NCBI GenBank assembly: GCA_020637335.1
Contig: JACJWC010000003.1
Span: 223,561 to 287,560, forward strand
From: Acidobacteriota bacterium
GTDB lineage: Bacteria > Acidobacteriota > Holophagae > Acanthopleuribacterales > Acanthopleuribacteraceae
DNA: 64,000 nt
Direction: 5' to 3'
Shown here piece by piece: positions 52,884 through 62,388 of this stretch; the first letter of the stretch is position 1; every line of letters starts with the position of its first letter. Under the pieces are notes generated by a model, which ran no database searches, was not told where the DNA came from, and worked only from the letters and a program-made list of their open reading frames with translations. The translations under genes were made by a program, and so were the position numbers.

Positions 52884-55619
52884 TTGAAACCTGCAATGAC
52901 CCCAAATCTCAAATGGCTGTTTCGCCTGCTGCTCTTCCTGTTTCTGCTGCTCTTGGCGAACGGTTTGTATTTGGGATCCGTCACCTTTCAGGAATATGTA
53001 CAGGACCGCATCGTCCAAAACAGTTTTTATTTATGGATGTTTCTCGGTCATATCGGATTAGGTCTTCTATTGGTGACGCCAGTGCTGATCTTCGGGACCT
53101 TGCACGGTCTTCGCGGAAAAAGTCACAGCAACCAAAAGGTCAAAAAATGGGGTTTGAGTTTGTTTCTGCTGGGTCTAATCCTCTTAATCACCGGCGTTTT
53201 TCTGAGCCGATTCGAAGGATTTCCAACCCTCAGTAACCCCAGTCACCGCACGTTAATGTATTGGGCCCATGTGATCTGCCCCGTATTGGTCCTGTACTGC
53301 TTTTGGCGTCACCGGCCGATGTCCATGCGCCGCCGAATCCGTCAATGGACGCCTCTTCTGACCGTTTGCCTCGGGCTCTTTTTTGGCTTTCGATTGGTGC
53401 ATCATACGGGCGACGCCCCGCCCCCAGCGCCAATCGATCAAACCAAACTGTTTTTTCCAGCAACAACTCGCAGCGCCATAGGGGACCTCATTCCCGCCGA
53501 CCTGTTGAACATCGATGCCTACTGCCAGGAATGTCATCAGGAGTCGCATGAAACATGGTTGGCCAGTGCACACCGATTCAGTTCGTTTAATAATCCCGTT
53601 TACCGATTCTCCGTTGAAGAAACGCGTGCGACCGTCATGAACCGCGATGGCAGCATTCAGGCCTCGCGTTTTTGCGCCGGCTGCCACGATCCGGTCCCCC
53701 TGTTAACCGGCCGTTTTGACGACCCCAACTTCAATGCGGACACGGATCCGACCGCAAAAGTTGGCATTACCTGCACCGTCTGTCACGGTATTGAGGCCAT
53801 CCACTCTAACCGCGGCAATGGCGAATTCACAATTGCCCCGCTGGTGCAGTACCCCTTCTTTGGTCAGAACAGCGGTTGGCAAGCCTATCTCAACCGCCAA
53901 CTGATCAAGGCAAAACCCGGCTATCACAAGACCACCATGCTGCGGCCGATCCACAAAACCGCCAATTTCTGCGGCAGTTGCCACAAAGTGCACATTCCCA
54001 AAGAACTGAACCACTACCGCTGGTTGCGGGGCCAGAACCACTTCGACCCCTTCCTGCTCAGCGGCGTGTCCGGCCATGGGATTGATGCATTTTATTACCC
54101 GGAAAAAGCACAAGCCGACTGTTCTGGGTGTCATATGCCCACTTTCAAGAGTGAAGAGTTTGGCGCCAAGGCACGCGGACCTCAAGGTGAAATGATGTTG
54201 AAAAGCCATCAGTTCCCTGCGGCCAACACGGGGCTCGGTGCCTTAAAACCCAGCCCGGACACGGCCCGCATGACCGAGCTCAATGCGGCCTTCCTGAAGG
54301 ACGTATTGCGCATCGATCTGTTTGGTCTGCGCCAGGGCACCAATTTAGATGTGCCGCAGATCGCCCCGCTTCGACCGCAGGTGCCCCATTTAGAAACAGC
54401 CAAACCCTACATTCTGGAAGTAGTCCTGCGCAACTTAAAAACCGGTCATCCCTTCACGCAAGGAACCGCTGACTCCAATCAAGTGTGGGTCGACTTGCGC
54501 TTTTCCACCGATCAGGGCCTGATCGCCTCCTCTGGTTGGGTCGGACCCGAAGGTAATGTCGACCCGGCTGCCCATTTCATTAATGCCTTTGTTTTGGACC
54601 GCGAAGGGCGGCGTATCGATCGACGCAATGTTCCCGATATCTTCATGCCGCTCTACAACCACCAGATCCCGCCGGGCGCCGCTGATACCATTTTCTTCGC
54701 ATTTGAACTGCCGAAAACGCTTCAAGGTCAAGATGTAACGGTGGAAGCGCGCATCCTGTACCGCAAATTTGACGAAACGCTGGTCGGTTACATGAAGGAG
54801 CGCGGCTTTAATCCTGCCGATATAAAACAACTGCCCATGGTGGAGATTTGTAGTGATCGCCTGACCTTCCAGACCGAGGGCCAAGGCTTTGAAGTATTGC
54901 CGGCACCCGAAATCCCCGAGTGGATGCGCTGGAACGATTACGGTATTGGCCTGCTGCGCAAAGGTGGTAAAGGTCCACTCAAGATGGCTGAAGCGGCCTT
55001 TGCCCAAGTCGAAGGCCTGGGCAGTTACCAAGGCCCGATCAACTTGGCGCGCGCTTACATGGCGCAGGGCCGCATCCAAACCGAAGCATCCGAAGCACTC
55101 GAACGGGCCAAAGAAATGGACAACACCCCCCCATGGACCCTGCTGTGGTTATCGGGCCAAATTAACCGCCAAAACGGCAATCTCGATCTGGCTGCCCGCG
55201 ACTTCGAACGCATCCTGGCGCTCGACTTCCCCAATCCGCGCAACTTCGATTTTTCGCCTGATTACCGTCTGCTCAACCAGTTGGCCGGCACCTACTACGA
55301 TCAGGCCAAAGCGATTGATGTCCCCGACGAACAAACCGAGTTCTTAACCAAAGCAAAAGAAATGTTTGAGAAGAGTTTGGTTATCGATCCCGAAAATCTG
55401 ACCGCGCACTACAATTTGGCCCAAATCTACAAACAATTAGGTGACACCGCCAAAGCCGAAGCTCATACCCAAAGCCATTTGACTTATCGACCGGACGAAA
55501 ACGCCCAAGCACAGGCCATTCTCAAGGCACGCAAACGTTATCCCGAAGCCGATCGCGTGGCCGAAACCTTAACCATTTACCCCCTCACCCCAGCAACTTC
55601 CGGGAAAGGAAACCCATGA
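52884..55619 (+). CDS. Pentahaem cytochrome c with membrane front end and TPR tail
   Basis: A 911-residue protein from a TTG start with GGAGGTGA overlapping the upstream stop. Residues ~10-172 form about five membrane helices with histidines at helix ends (H56, H74, H129, H173/H174), suggestive of b-type haem ligands. Five CXXCH haem-c motifs follow at C214, C264, C297, C363 and C413. A beta-rich region (~470-680) precedes a C-terminal TPR block (~690-900). The haem spacing resembles the cytochrome c554-like superfamily. A role in electron transfer between the quinone pool and a periplasmic or outer-surface partner is inferred. It overlaps the ASPIC gene by 4 bp. Confidence 0.85.
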   Translation: MKPAMTPNLKWLFRLLLFLFLLLLANGLYLGSVTFQEYVQDRIVQNSFYLWMFLGHIGLGLLLVTPVLIFGTLHGLRGKSHSNQKVKKWGLSLFLLGLILLITGVFLSRFEGFPTLSNPSHRTLMYWAHVICPVLVLYCFWRHRPMSMRRRIRQWTPLLTVCLGLFFGFRLVHHTGDAPPPAPIDQTKLFFPATTRSAIGDLIPADLLNIDAYCQECHQESHETWLASAHRFSSFNNPVYRFSVEETRATVMNRDGSIQASRFCAGCHDPVPLLTGRFDDPNFNADTDPTAKVGITCTVCHGIEAIHSNRGNGEFTIAPLVQYPFFGQNSGWQAYLNRQLIKAKPGYHKTTMLRPIHKTANFCGSCHKVHIPKELNHYRWLRGQNHFDPFLLSGVSGHGIDAFYYPEKAQADCSGCHMPTFKSEEFGAKARGPQGEMMLKSHQFPAANTGLGALKPSPDTARMTELNAAFLKDVLRIDLFGLRQGTNLDVPQIAPLRPQVPHLETAKPYILEVVLRNLKTGHPFTQGTADSNQVWVDLRFSTDQGLIASSGWVGPEGNVDPAAHFINAFVLDREGRRIDRRNVPDIFMPLYNHQIPPGAADTIFFAFELPKTLQGQDVTVEARILYRKFDETLVGYMKERGFNPADIKQLPMVEICSDRLTFQTEGQGFEVLPAPEIPEWMRWNDYGIGLLRKGGKGPLKMAEAAFAQVEGLGSYQGPINLARAYMAQGRIQTEASEALERAKEMDNTPPWTLLWLSGQINRQNGNLDLAARDFERILALDFPNPRNFDFSPDYRLLNQLAGTYYDQAKAIDVPDEQTEFLTKAKEMFEKSLVIDPENLTAHYNLAQIYKQLGDTAKAEAHTQSHLTYRPDENAQAQAILKARKRYPEADRVAETLTIYPLTPATSGKGNP

Positions 55620-57376
55620 AACGCGCCCTAATCCCGATCGGCCTCATCCTCGCTCTTGCAGCTGCCTACTGGTGGTTTACCCGAACCCCAAAACCACAAC
55701 CCTTTGAAATGGAAAAGGTTGCCACCTTTCAGTCGGGAAGCGATCGCGCTCTTCCAACTATTCCATTTAAAGACGTTACCCTGGATTCGGGCATCACCTT
55801 CATTCACGAAAACGGCGAGAGTGGCGATAAATGGCTACCCGAAACTATGGGTTCAGGCGTTGCCGTTTTCGATTTTGATCAGGATGGCGATTTGGACCTG
55901 CTGTTCCAAAACGCCAGGCCCTTGGCCAAGTCCGAACGCAGGCCCGGCCATACACAAGGCCTTGTGCTTTTCCGCAACGATGGTAAGGCCCACTTTGAAC
56001 CGGTCCCCGATTTCATCGGTAACCAATTAGATCCGTTTGGGATGGGGATTGCGATCGGCGATGTAGACAATGATGGCTGGCCTGATCTTTATCTGACGGG
56101 TGTTGGGCCCGCAATCTTCCTCAAAAATGAACAGGGTCATTTTGTTGACCGAACCACACCTGAATTGGCGGGATCCCCTGACGATTGGTCAACCTCAGCC
56201 GGTTTCTTGGATTACGACAAGGACGGCCTGCTCGATCTGGTTGTTGCCCGCTATGTCCAATGGAGCATGGACCTTGACCGCGATATCCACTACACGCTTA
56301 ACGGTGTGGACCGCGCATTCGGGCCGCCCACCAATTACCAGGGCACCTCCATCCGTCTCCTTCACAACGAAGGCAATAGCCAATTTAAGGATGTCAGTAT
56401 TGCTGCGGGTGTTGCAGAAGCCGATTCCAACAGCGACCGTTTACGCGGCAAAGGGCTTGCCCTTTGTTTTGTCGATCCCAACCAGGATGGCTGGCTGGAT
56501 ATCGTGGTTGCCAACGATACGGTCCGCAATTTCTTCTTCCAAAACCAAGGCGGTGGCACCTTTGTCGAACGCGGCGTTGATGCTGGCCTGGCCTATGGCC
56601 CGAGCGGCAATGCAACCGGTGCCATGGGCATGGATGCCGCTTATTACCGCAACGATTCCCGCCTAGCCATTGCGATTGGCAATTTTGCCAATGAGATGAC
56701 CTCGCTTTATACCAGTCAAGGACCCGATCTGTTCAGTGATTCCGCCAATATTGAAGGCATCGGTTCGCCCAGCCGGTTGGCGCTAACCTTCGGACTGGCC
56801 TTTCCCGATTTGGACTTGGATGGGCGATGCGATCTGATACAGGTCAATGGTCACTTGGAAGAGACCATTGAACAGATACAGACCGAACAACACTATCGCC
56901 AAGCGCCCCAATTGTTCTGGAACAACGCCAGCGGTAAACCCTTCCGATTCATTGCATTGCCCGATGCTAACCTCGGCGACCTGGCCCAACCGATTGTGGG
57001 GCGCGGCTTGACCTACGGCGACCTGGACGGCGATGGCGACCTCGATTTAGTGATCACAACGGTCGGTGAACGGCCGCGCTTATTGCTGAATGAATCGCCA
57101 AAAACAAACCACTGGTTACGGGTCCGGTTGGAAGGAACCCAATCCAATCGCGATGGGATTGGTGCTGTAATCACACTCACCAACGGAGAAACGGTTCAAC
57201 GCCGCTTAGTCAGTCGTACAGCCAGTTACCTCTGCCAAGTGCCAGTTTCAGCAACCTTTGGCCTCGGTCCCAATCCTCAGCCCGGTTCGCTGCAAATCCG
57301 ATGGCCGTCTGGAAAAGAGCAAACGGTTGAAATATCTTTATGGGACCAGGAAATTAAGGTTTCGGAACCCCAGTGA
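55616..57376 (+). CDS. CRTAC1-type FG-GAP/ASPIC-UnbV protein
   Basis: A 586-residue exported protein. An N-terminal hydrophobic helix (~5-23) acts as signal or anchor. Six or more FG-GAP/VCBS blades carry calcium-binding loops (DFDQDGDLD, DVDNDGWPD, DYDKDGLLD, DPNQDGWLD, DLDLDGRCD, DLDGDGDLD) and should form a beta-propeller. A C-terminal ASPIC/UnbV domain (~495-575; LRVRLEGTQSNRDGIGAVI, ending LQIRWPSG) completes the CRTAC1 layout. Function of the family is not established. Last gene of the operon. Confidence 0.88.
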   Translation: MKRALIPIGLILALAAAYWWFTRTPKPQPFEMEKVATFQSGSDRALPTIPFKDVTLDSGITFIHENGESGDKWLPETMGSGVAVFDFDQDGDLDLLFQNARPLAKSERRPGHTQGLVLFRNDGKAHFEPVPDFIGNQLDPFGMGIAIGDVDNDGWPDLYLTGVGPAIFLKNEQGHFVDRTTPELAGSPDDWSTSAGFLDYDKDGLLDLVVARYVQWSMDLDRDIHYTLNGVDRAFGPPTNYQGTSIRLLHNEGNSQFKDVSIAAGVAEADSNSDRLRGKGLALCFVDPNQDGWLDIVVANDTVRNFFFQNQGGGTFVERGVDAGLAYGPSGNATGAMGMDAAYYRNDSRLAIAIGNFANEMTSLYTSQGPDLFSDSANIEGIGSPSRLALTFGLAFPDLDLDGRCDLIQVNGHLEETIEQIQTEQHYRQAPQLFWNNASGKPFRFIALPDANLGDLAQPIVGRGLTYGDLDGDGDLDLVITTVGERPRLLLNESPKTNHWLRVRLEGTQSNRDGIGAVITLTNGETVQRRLVSRTASYLCQVPVSATFGLGPNPQPGSLQIRWPSGKEQTVEISLWDQEIKVSEPQ

Positions 57377-57506
57377 TTTCAGGTTTTGACCAGGAGGCTG
57401 GAGGCCGATTGACCATGAACCATGCGGCCGCTGGCCTTCTTGTAGATACTTGATTTAGATTGAATCACAAATATCGGTTTGTCTGAGAAAATAGGGCTAC
57501 GGATCC
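57377..57506. other. Intergenic region between convergent genes
   Basis: A 130-bp gap where the plus-strand operon meets the minus-strand M20 gene. Terminators for both are expected, but only a weak GGCCG/CGGCC pair is visible, with no T-run after it. Confidence 0.4.
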
Positions 57507-58820
57507 TCAAGGCTTTTTTAGAATCTCCAATAAGGCAACCACTGTTGCCTTCACACCGGTTTGGATGGAAAGGTCTGGTTCAATCTTAAAGAGCGGGCTG
57601 TGGTGACTGGGCACCGGTTCTCCACCGTTGCGTTCGCGTTCAAAATCGGCCTGAGGCGTTCCGCCAATTTGGAAATAAACCGATTTGATATACGGATCCG
57701 TCGTGAAAAACGGAAAATCTTCTGCGCCCATGCCCTGGCGTTTGTAATTGTCATCAAAAATATCGGCGCCTAACTGTTGACGCCAGGCCTGTTTAAGCCG
57801 TTGGGTTAACGCTACATCGTTAATGGTGGGAGGACAGGATTCACCCGTATTGATGACCTTCGGCAGCTTATCTTCGGGTAAACCTGCAGCACGCCCGATG
57901 TTGACCGCCACCCGTTCAATTGCAGCCAGCAGGTATTCACGGGTGGCCTGGTTATCGCTGCGTACCGTCAACTGCAACTTGGCCTGATCGGAAATAATGT
58001 TGCTTTTGGTTCCGGCATGGAACGATCCAACCGTAATCACCGAAGGTTCTTTAGGTGCAATTTCCCGACTCACGATGGTTTGCAGGGCCATTACGATTTC
58101 GGCGCCAATCACAACCGGATCCTTGCCACGATGCGGTGACGCGCCATGTGCGCCAATGCCCGGCACAATAATTTCCAAGGTGTCGACACCGGAATAGGGT
58201 GATCCTTCAACCGCAACCATTTTGCCGGCAACAATTTCTGCGCCGACATGGAATGCCAATGCGTAATCCGGTTTGCCAAATCGGTCCCAGATATGGTCTT
58301 CCATCATGGCTTTTGCACCACTGCCCCGCTCTTCTGCGGGTTGGCCAATCAACATGAGGGTGCCTGACCACTGGTCTTTCATTTTGGCCATTTGGTGAGC
58401 GGTTCCCACCAAGCTGGTCATGTGCACATCGTGACCACATGCGTGCATGACCGAAACTTCCCGGCCTTCCAAATCCTTTTGTTTGGCGTTGGAGGCGTAG
58501 GTTAAACCAGATTTTTCCTCAACCGGTAACCCGTCCATATCGGCGCGCATCATGACCAATGGACCCGGCCCATTCTTCATAATGGCCACCAACCCGGTTT
58601 TGCCAACCCCTTCGGTCACCTCAAAACCCGCTGCGCGCAGTTCCTCAGCCAAACGTTTTGCCGTCTTATTTTCGAGGAAAGACAGTTCCGGATTTTGGTG
58701 GAAATGCAAGAAAAGCGGCTTGAGATTTGCCGCATAATCGCTGGCAACGGCCTGGTCCAAGCCATCGCCGGCGCCAACGACCAAAGTAAGGTAAAGGAAA
58801 GCCAGTCCATTCAAAAGCAT
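57507..58820 (-). CDS. Exported M20-family amidohydrolase
   Basis: A 437-residue metallohydrolase of the IAA-amino acid hydrolase/hippurate hydrolase group (M20D). A hydrophobic N-terminus (~1-20) looks like a signal peptide, so it probably works in the periplasm. Metal-binding motifs: MRADMDGLPVEE (~93-104), HACGHDVHM (~126-134), PAEERGSGA and, near the C-terminus, GAEDFPFF and SHHSP. AAGGGGA precedes the ATG. It removes N-acyl groups from an unknown substrate. Confidence 0.9.
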   Translation of the reverse strand: MLLNGLAFLYLTLVVGAGDGLDQAVASDYAANLKPLFLHFHQNPELSFLENKTAKRLAEELRAAGFEVTEGVGKTGLVAIMKNGPGPLVMMRADMDGLPVEEKSGLTYASNAKQKDLEGREVSVMHACGHDVHMTSLVGTAHQMAKMKDQWSGTLMLIGQPAEERGSGAKAMMEDHIWDRFGKPDYALAFHVGAEIVAGKMVAVEGSPYSGVDTLEIIVPGIGAHGASPHRGKDPVVIGAEIVMALQTIVSREIAPKEPSVITVGSFHAGTKSNIISDQAKLQLTVRSDNQATREYLLAAIERVAVNIGRAAGLPEDKLPKVINTGESCPPTINDVALTQRLKQAWRQQLGADIFDDNYKRQGMGAEDFPFFTTDPYIKSVYFQIGGTPQADFERERNGGEPVPSHHSPLFKIEPDLSIQTGVKATVVALLEILKKP

Positions 58821-58895
58821 GAAAGTCCCCTTGCAAAGATTGATGGCCCATTCTACCCAAAACGAACAGACTTGTCGCTTTGTGCTGGGCAGGCA

Positions 58896-58909
58896 TCGGT
58901 TAAAACCGA
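58896..58909. repeat. 14-bp palindrome between yigZ and the M20 gene
   Basis: TCGGTTAAAACCGA is a 6-bp-arm palindrome with a 2-bp centre. It may be an operator for the M20 gene or a small hairpin after yigZ. No T-run follows. Confidence 0.35.
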
Positions 58910-58917
58910 CTCTGTAA

Positions 58918-59514
58918 TCAATCGCAGGCGATCCGGAACTGTTCGCAAAAGGATTTGAATTCGACTAAGCGATCTTCAGGCAGTGAAACCGTCAAACACA
59001 CCGTGTCCGAATAGGCATCCTTGAGGACGACAGCCTCGAATTGAGCCAAAGCCTTCTGCAACCGTTCCAGTTGGGGGTAACCCGGTTTCACCTGAATGTC
59101 AATGCGCTCTACCTGCTCGTGGGTTGGCAAGTCCACCAGGCCATTCTGAACCGCAAGCGCATAGGCACGCACCAGTCCACCCGTTCCCAATTTGGTGCCA
59201 CCGTAATAACGAATCACAATCGCACCAATATTGCCCAATCCACAGTGTTTCAAAACCTGCAGGATGGGTTTTCCCGCCGTACCTGAAGGTTCACCATCAT
59301 CGCTCATGCCTATTTGGGCAGTAGAGCCCGGCGGCCCGATCAGAAACCCATAACAATGATGGGTCGCTTGCGGATGTTCGGTCCGCGCCTCGGCGAGTGT
59401 CTTTTGAAAACTCGCCTGGTCAGGGCACGGAAAAAGCCAGGCGATGAATTTGCTGCGTTTGACTTCTTCAAGATGGATCCATCGCGCAGCAGGTACCCGA
59501 AAACGGGTGTTCAT
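58918..59514 (-). CDS. yigZ: YigZ/IMPACT-family protein
   Basis: A 198-residue two-domain protein. The N-terminal UPF0029/Impact domain shows SKFIAWLFPC, THHCYGFLIG, DDGEPSGTAGKPIL and RYYGGTKLGTGGLVRAY, all diagnostic. A ferredoxin-like C-terminal domain (~135-195) follows. The family is linked to translation and stress in other organisms, but its bacterial role is unclear. It overlaps the antiporter gene by 4 bp. Confidence 0.92.
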   Translation of the reverse strand: MNTRFRVPAARWIHLEEVKRSKFIAWLFPCPDQASFQKTLAEARTEHPQATHHCYGFLIGPPGSTAQIGMSDDGEPSGTAGKPILQVLKHCGLGNIGAIVIRYYGGTKLGTGGLVRAYALAVQNGLVDLPTHEQVERIDIQVKPGYPQLERLQKALAQFEAVVLKDAYSDTVCLTVSLPEDRLVEFKSFCEQFRIACD

Positions 59515-61730
59515 GGGCTTGTTGGCGCAGGCGCTGTTTGCACCTTACTTTTGATCCGCAAGAGCGCCTCATACAGCGCCTGGCGGTCCGTGGCCGCAAA
59601 CAGCGCTTCGCGCACGTCCGGATCCATTACCAACTGAGCAATCCGCGAAATCATGTTCAGATGCGCAACTGGTTGCTCTTGAGGGCTGATCAGCAAAAAG
59701 ACCAACTGGATTTGTGCGCCCGTATGTAAACAAGCAACCGGTTCTTCAAGTTTGGCAACCGCAAGTACAGGTTGTTTCACGTGCTCAGAATACAGATGCG
59801 GTAAGGAAATACCGTGACCAATTAGACTGGAAAACTCCTTTTCACCGGCAACCAGCTGTTCGGCCAAAGCTTGCGCATCAAGTTGCGGAACCAGACCGGC
59901 GACTAATTGGGCCAGTTCGCCAAATAACAACTCCAACTGCTTTACTTTGGAGAGCAATAATCCCTCAATCCGAAAGGGCAGTTTGAGCTCTTTTTCGGGG
60001 ATCTGAAAAACCAAAGCATCAATTTCGCCTTTGGATTTGGGCAGCTTATTTAACGCAATCTCGCCATTGGCCGCGCTGATCAAAACCTGGCCATCCAAAT
60101 CATTGGGATCCAGATCTTGGATTCGCGTGAAGTCATGATCCTGTTCTTCGGCCAAAATCGTTTTTAAGGGTAAGGCGGACCAAACTTGGGTGCCCTCCTC
60201 CTCAAAACCATCCTGTTCAGCCTCCCGTGTGCCCCAGCGGAAAAGTTTGGCGTTGGGCAGAATCCGGCCCCAGCGTTGGCTGACCAACAGGTTAAGATCC
60301 TCGTTGCCGGTTATGGCCAGAACATTGCCAATGCCGTAAAAAATTTCGCGGTTCTCGGGGTCCAAGGTCAATGCATTTTCACACCGGGCCACAAAGCCCT
60401 CGTTCAGGGCCCACTTCACTTCGCGGGTATTGGTATCGAGCAATACCACGCCAACCCCTTGATCGCGCAAAAAATGGCCGATTTGGCGACCAACCCGGTT
60501 GGCACCCACAATCAGCCAATCCTTGGGTGCCGGTTCCAAAACACCGAGCAAATAACCCATAAGTTTTGCTGTAAATCCCTGGAAAATAACGGTTCCTGCA
60601 ATAACGGAATAGGTTAGTGTCTCCAGGAAATCCGCATTGGGCGATCCGTTGGCGTTGAGCTGAAAGGCAAACAGAGAGGCCATGGAAGCAGCGACAATGC
60701 CGCGCGGCGCAATCCAACTCAGAAACAGTTTTTCGCGCAGTTTTAACGTGGAGCCACGCATGGACACAAAAATATTGAGCGGCCGCACAAAGAACATCAC
60801 AAATACAACCAACCACAGTAGCTTTTCACCATAGGCCAGGAACTTGGAAATCTGGAGCTGGGCCGCCAAAAGGATGAACAACAAGCCTATTAAAAAATCT
60901 TTTAGTTCATCCTTGTACTCGATGATGCTTTCCAGTTGACGCGGCTTTTTATAACCAACCAGGAAACCTGCCACCGTAACACTTAACAATCCGCTCTCAG
61001 AAAGCAGGGTCTCGGAGGCCGCAAAACACAGCATGGCGCTGGCCAAGACAAAGATATTCAGCGACCCATTGGGCACCCAGTTGCGTTTGAGAATGAAATA
61101 AATGACCGATCCAAAACCCAAACCAATCGCAGCACCGATTAAAAAGCGCGAAATAAAGTTGAAGTAGGTAAACGACCCGCCCTCACTCAGGATCCACTCG
61201 TAACACAACAAGGCGATAAAGACGCCAATCGGGTCGATCAGGACGCCTTCCCAGTGCAGGATATGGTGCAGGCGCTTCTTGACCCCAATCCGTTTGAGTA
61301 GGGGACCAATCACGGTTGGACCGGTTACGATGATCAAGCTGGCGGACAGCAGACAAAAGGTGACCGGAAAGCCAAAAAACACTTTGATCAGGATTGCGGA
61401 GACCAACCAGGTGACCAAAACCCCTTTGGTCAAAATCCCTGTAATCTCCTGAGAACTCTGGACATATCCTTTGGCATCCAGGGTTAAGCCACCTTCAAAA
61501 AGAATGATACCAACGGCGAGCGAGATAATCGTGCGCAGCCCATCGCCCAAAGCGGCCGGTTGCACCCAGCCGAGGAATTCAGGACCTACGGCAATGCCGG
61601 TGAGGAGCAACAACACAATCGCGGAGATACGCAGTTTCTGCGACAGAACCATCATCGCAACACCGAGCACGGCTGCGAACACAAAGTTGGTCAGGATCTG
61701 ATGAGAAAAATCGGTACCGGCAAAAAGCAC
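59511..61730 (-). CDS. Cation/proton antiporter with TrkA-N and PTS EIIA domains
   Basis: A 739-residue fusion. Residues ~1-395 are a CPA-type Na+(K+)/H+ exchanger with about 12-13 membrane helices. Residues ~400-520 hold a TrkA-N/RCK Rossmann domain (DWLIVGANRVGRQIG) that should bind NAD(H) or a nucleotide. Residues ~595-735 resemble a PTS EIIA type 2 (PtsN-like) domain, with the presumptive phospho-His in SLPHLYSE (~641). The layout suggests transport gated by nucleotides and by PTS phosphorylation state. Start is GTG with AGGGGG 7 nt upstream. Confidence 0.88.
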   Translation of the reverse strand: MLFAGTDFSHQILTNFVFAAVLGVAMMVLSQKLRISAIVLLLLTGIAVGPEFLGWVQPAALGDGLRTIISLAVGIILFEGGLTLDAKGYVQSSQEITGILTKGVLVTWLVSAILIKVFFGFPVTFCLLSASLIIVTGPTVIGPLLKRIGVKKRLHHILHWEGVLIDPIGVFIALLCYEWILSEGGSFTYFNFISRFLIGAAIGLGFGSVIYFILKRNWVPNGSLNIFVLASAMLCFAASETLLSESGLLSVTVAGFLVGYKKPRQLESIIEYKDELKDFLIGLLFILLAAQLQISKFLAYGEKLLWLVVFVMFFVRPLNIFVSMRGSTLKLREKLFLSWIAPRGIVAASMASLFAFQLNANGSPNADFLETLTYSVIAGTVIFQGFTAKLMGYLLGVLEPAPKDWLIVGANRVGRQIGHFLRDQGVGVVLLDTNTREVKWALNEGFVARCENALTLDPENREIFYGIGNVLAITGNEDLNLLVSQRWGRILPNAKLFRWGTREAEQDGFEEEGTQVWSALPLKTILAEEQDHDFTRIQDLDPNDLDGQVLISAANGEIALNKLPKSKGEIDALVFQIPEKELKLPFRIEGLLLSKVKQLELLFGELAQLVAGLVPQLDAQALAEQLVAGEKEFSSLIGHGISLPHLYSEHVKQPVLAVAKLEEPVACLHTGAQIQLVFLLISPQEQPVAHLNMISRIAQLVMDPDVREALFAATDRQALYEALLRIKSKVQTAPAPTSP

Positions 61731-61932
61731 GCCTCAACCCCCTAGAAAGTACGCCATTCTACCAGGAACGGCAAAAATTGGGCCCAAATCCACGCAATAC
61801 ACTCTAAAAGAACAACTTGTGCTCAAACATTGACCAAACCATTCGTTCCGAAGGGCTGGAACCCGAAGCGCCGAGATCGGTAAAACCCAGAAACCAATGC
61901 TGGAGCATTCACATCATGGTTAACCCGTCAAA
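61731..61932. other. Intergenic region upstream of the antiporter gene
   Basis: A 202-bp stretch with no gene. It should hold the antiporter promoter on the minus strand; several weak TTG-starting boxes are present but none is convincing. Confidence 0.4.
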
Positions 61933-62388
61933 TCAAAGTGAGTCAGGCCCCAACACCTGCCAGGAAGCAACAGGTCCATTTGCGCTTGAATCTACCCGGA
62001 AAGAATATCGGTAACTGTACCAATTGTTAGTCTTGAAAAAAGCAAACGTTCTTATTTTCAAGCCGTCGTACGATACCTTGAAATAGTTCCATCCATAGGC
62101 ATAATCGGGTTTCTGGGTAGAGGAACCATTAAACACGCGTTAATAAAGTTGTGGCGACTGCCCAGGTGGCCCATCCCCACCCCAATCCACGCGGACCTTT
62201 GCCAGATCAATTCCTTCGCCCACCGCTAACTTTATCTGGTTCAAATTGACCACTTTACTCAGCGCATGGGCCAGGTGGCTGTCATTAAAAACGCGGCCGG
62301 ACTTGCAGCTTTCCACACCTGCCCAAAATCCAATTGGCAACAGCACCAACAAAACAAAGGTCAACTTAAACCAAATGGGCCGAACCAT
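61933..62388 (-). pseudogene. Small secreted-protein gene interrupted by an in-frame stop
   Basis: An ATG at 62388 with GAGG five bases upstream opens an 82-codon frame with a signal-type helix (residues ~6-24). A TAA at 62142-62140 ends it, but the same frame then continues for 69 more codons with protein-like sequence (e.g. YGWNYFKVSYDG and WYSYRYSFRVD) to the next stop at 61933. Read through, it would be a ~151-residue exported protein. It is therefore probably a recent nonsense mutation, or less likely a sequencing error, or two separate small genes (the second from a GTG at 62136). No family is recognised. Confidence 0.5.
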
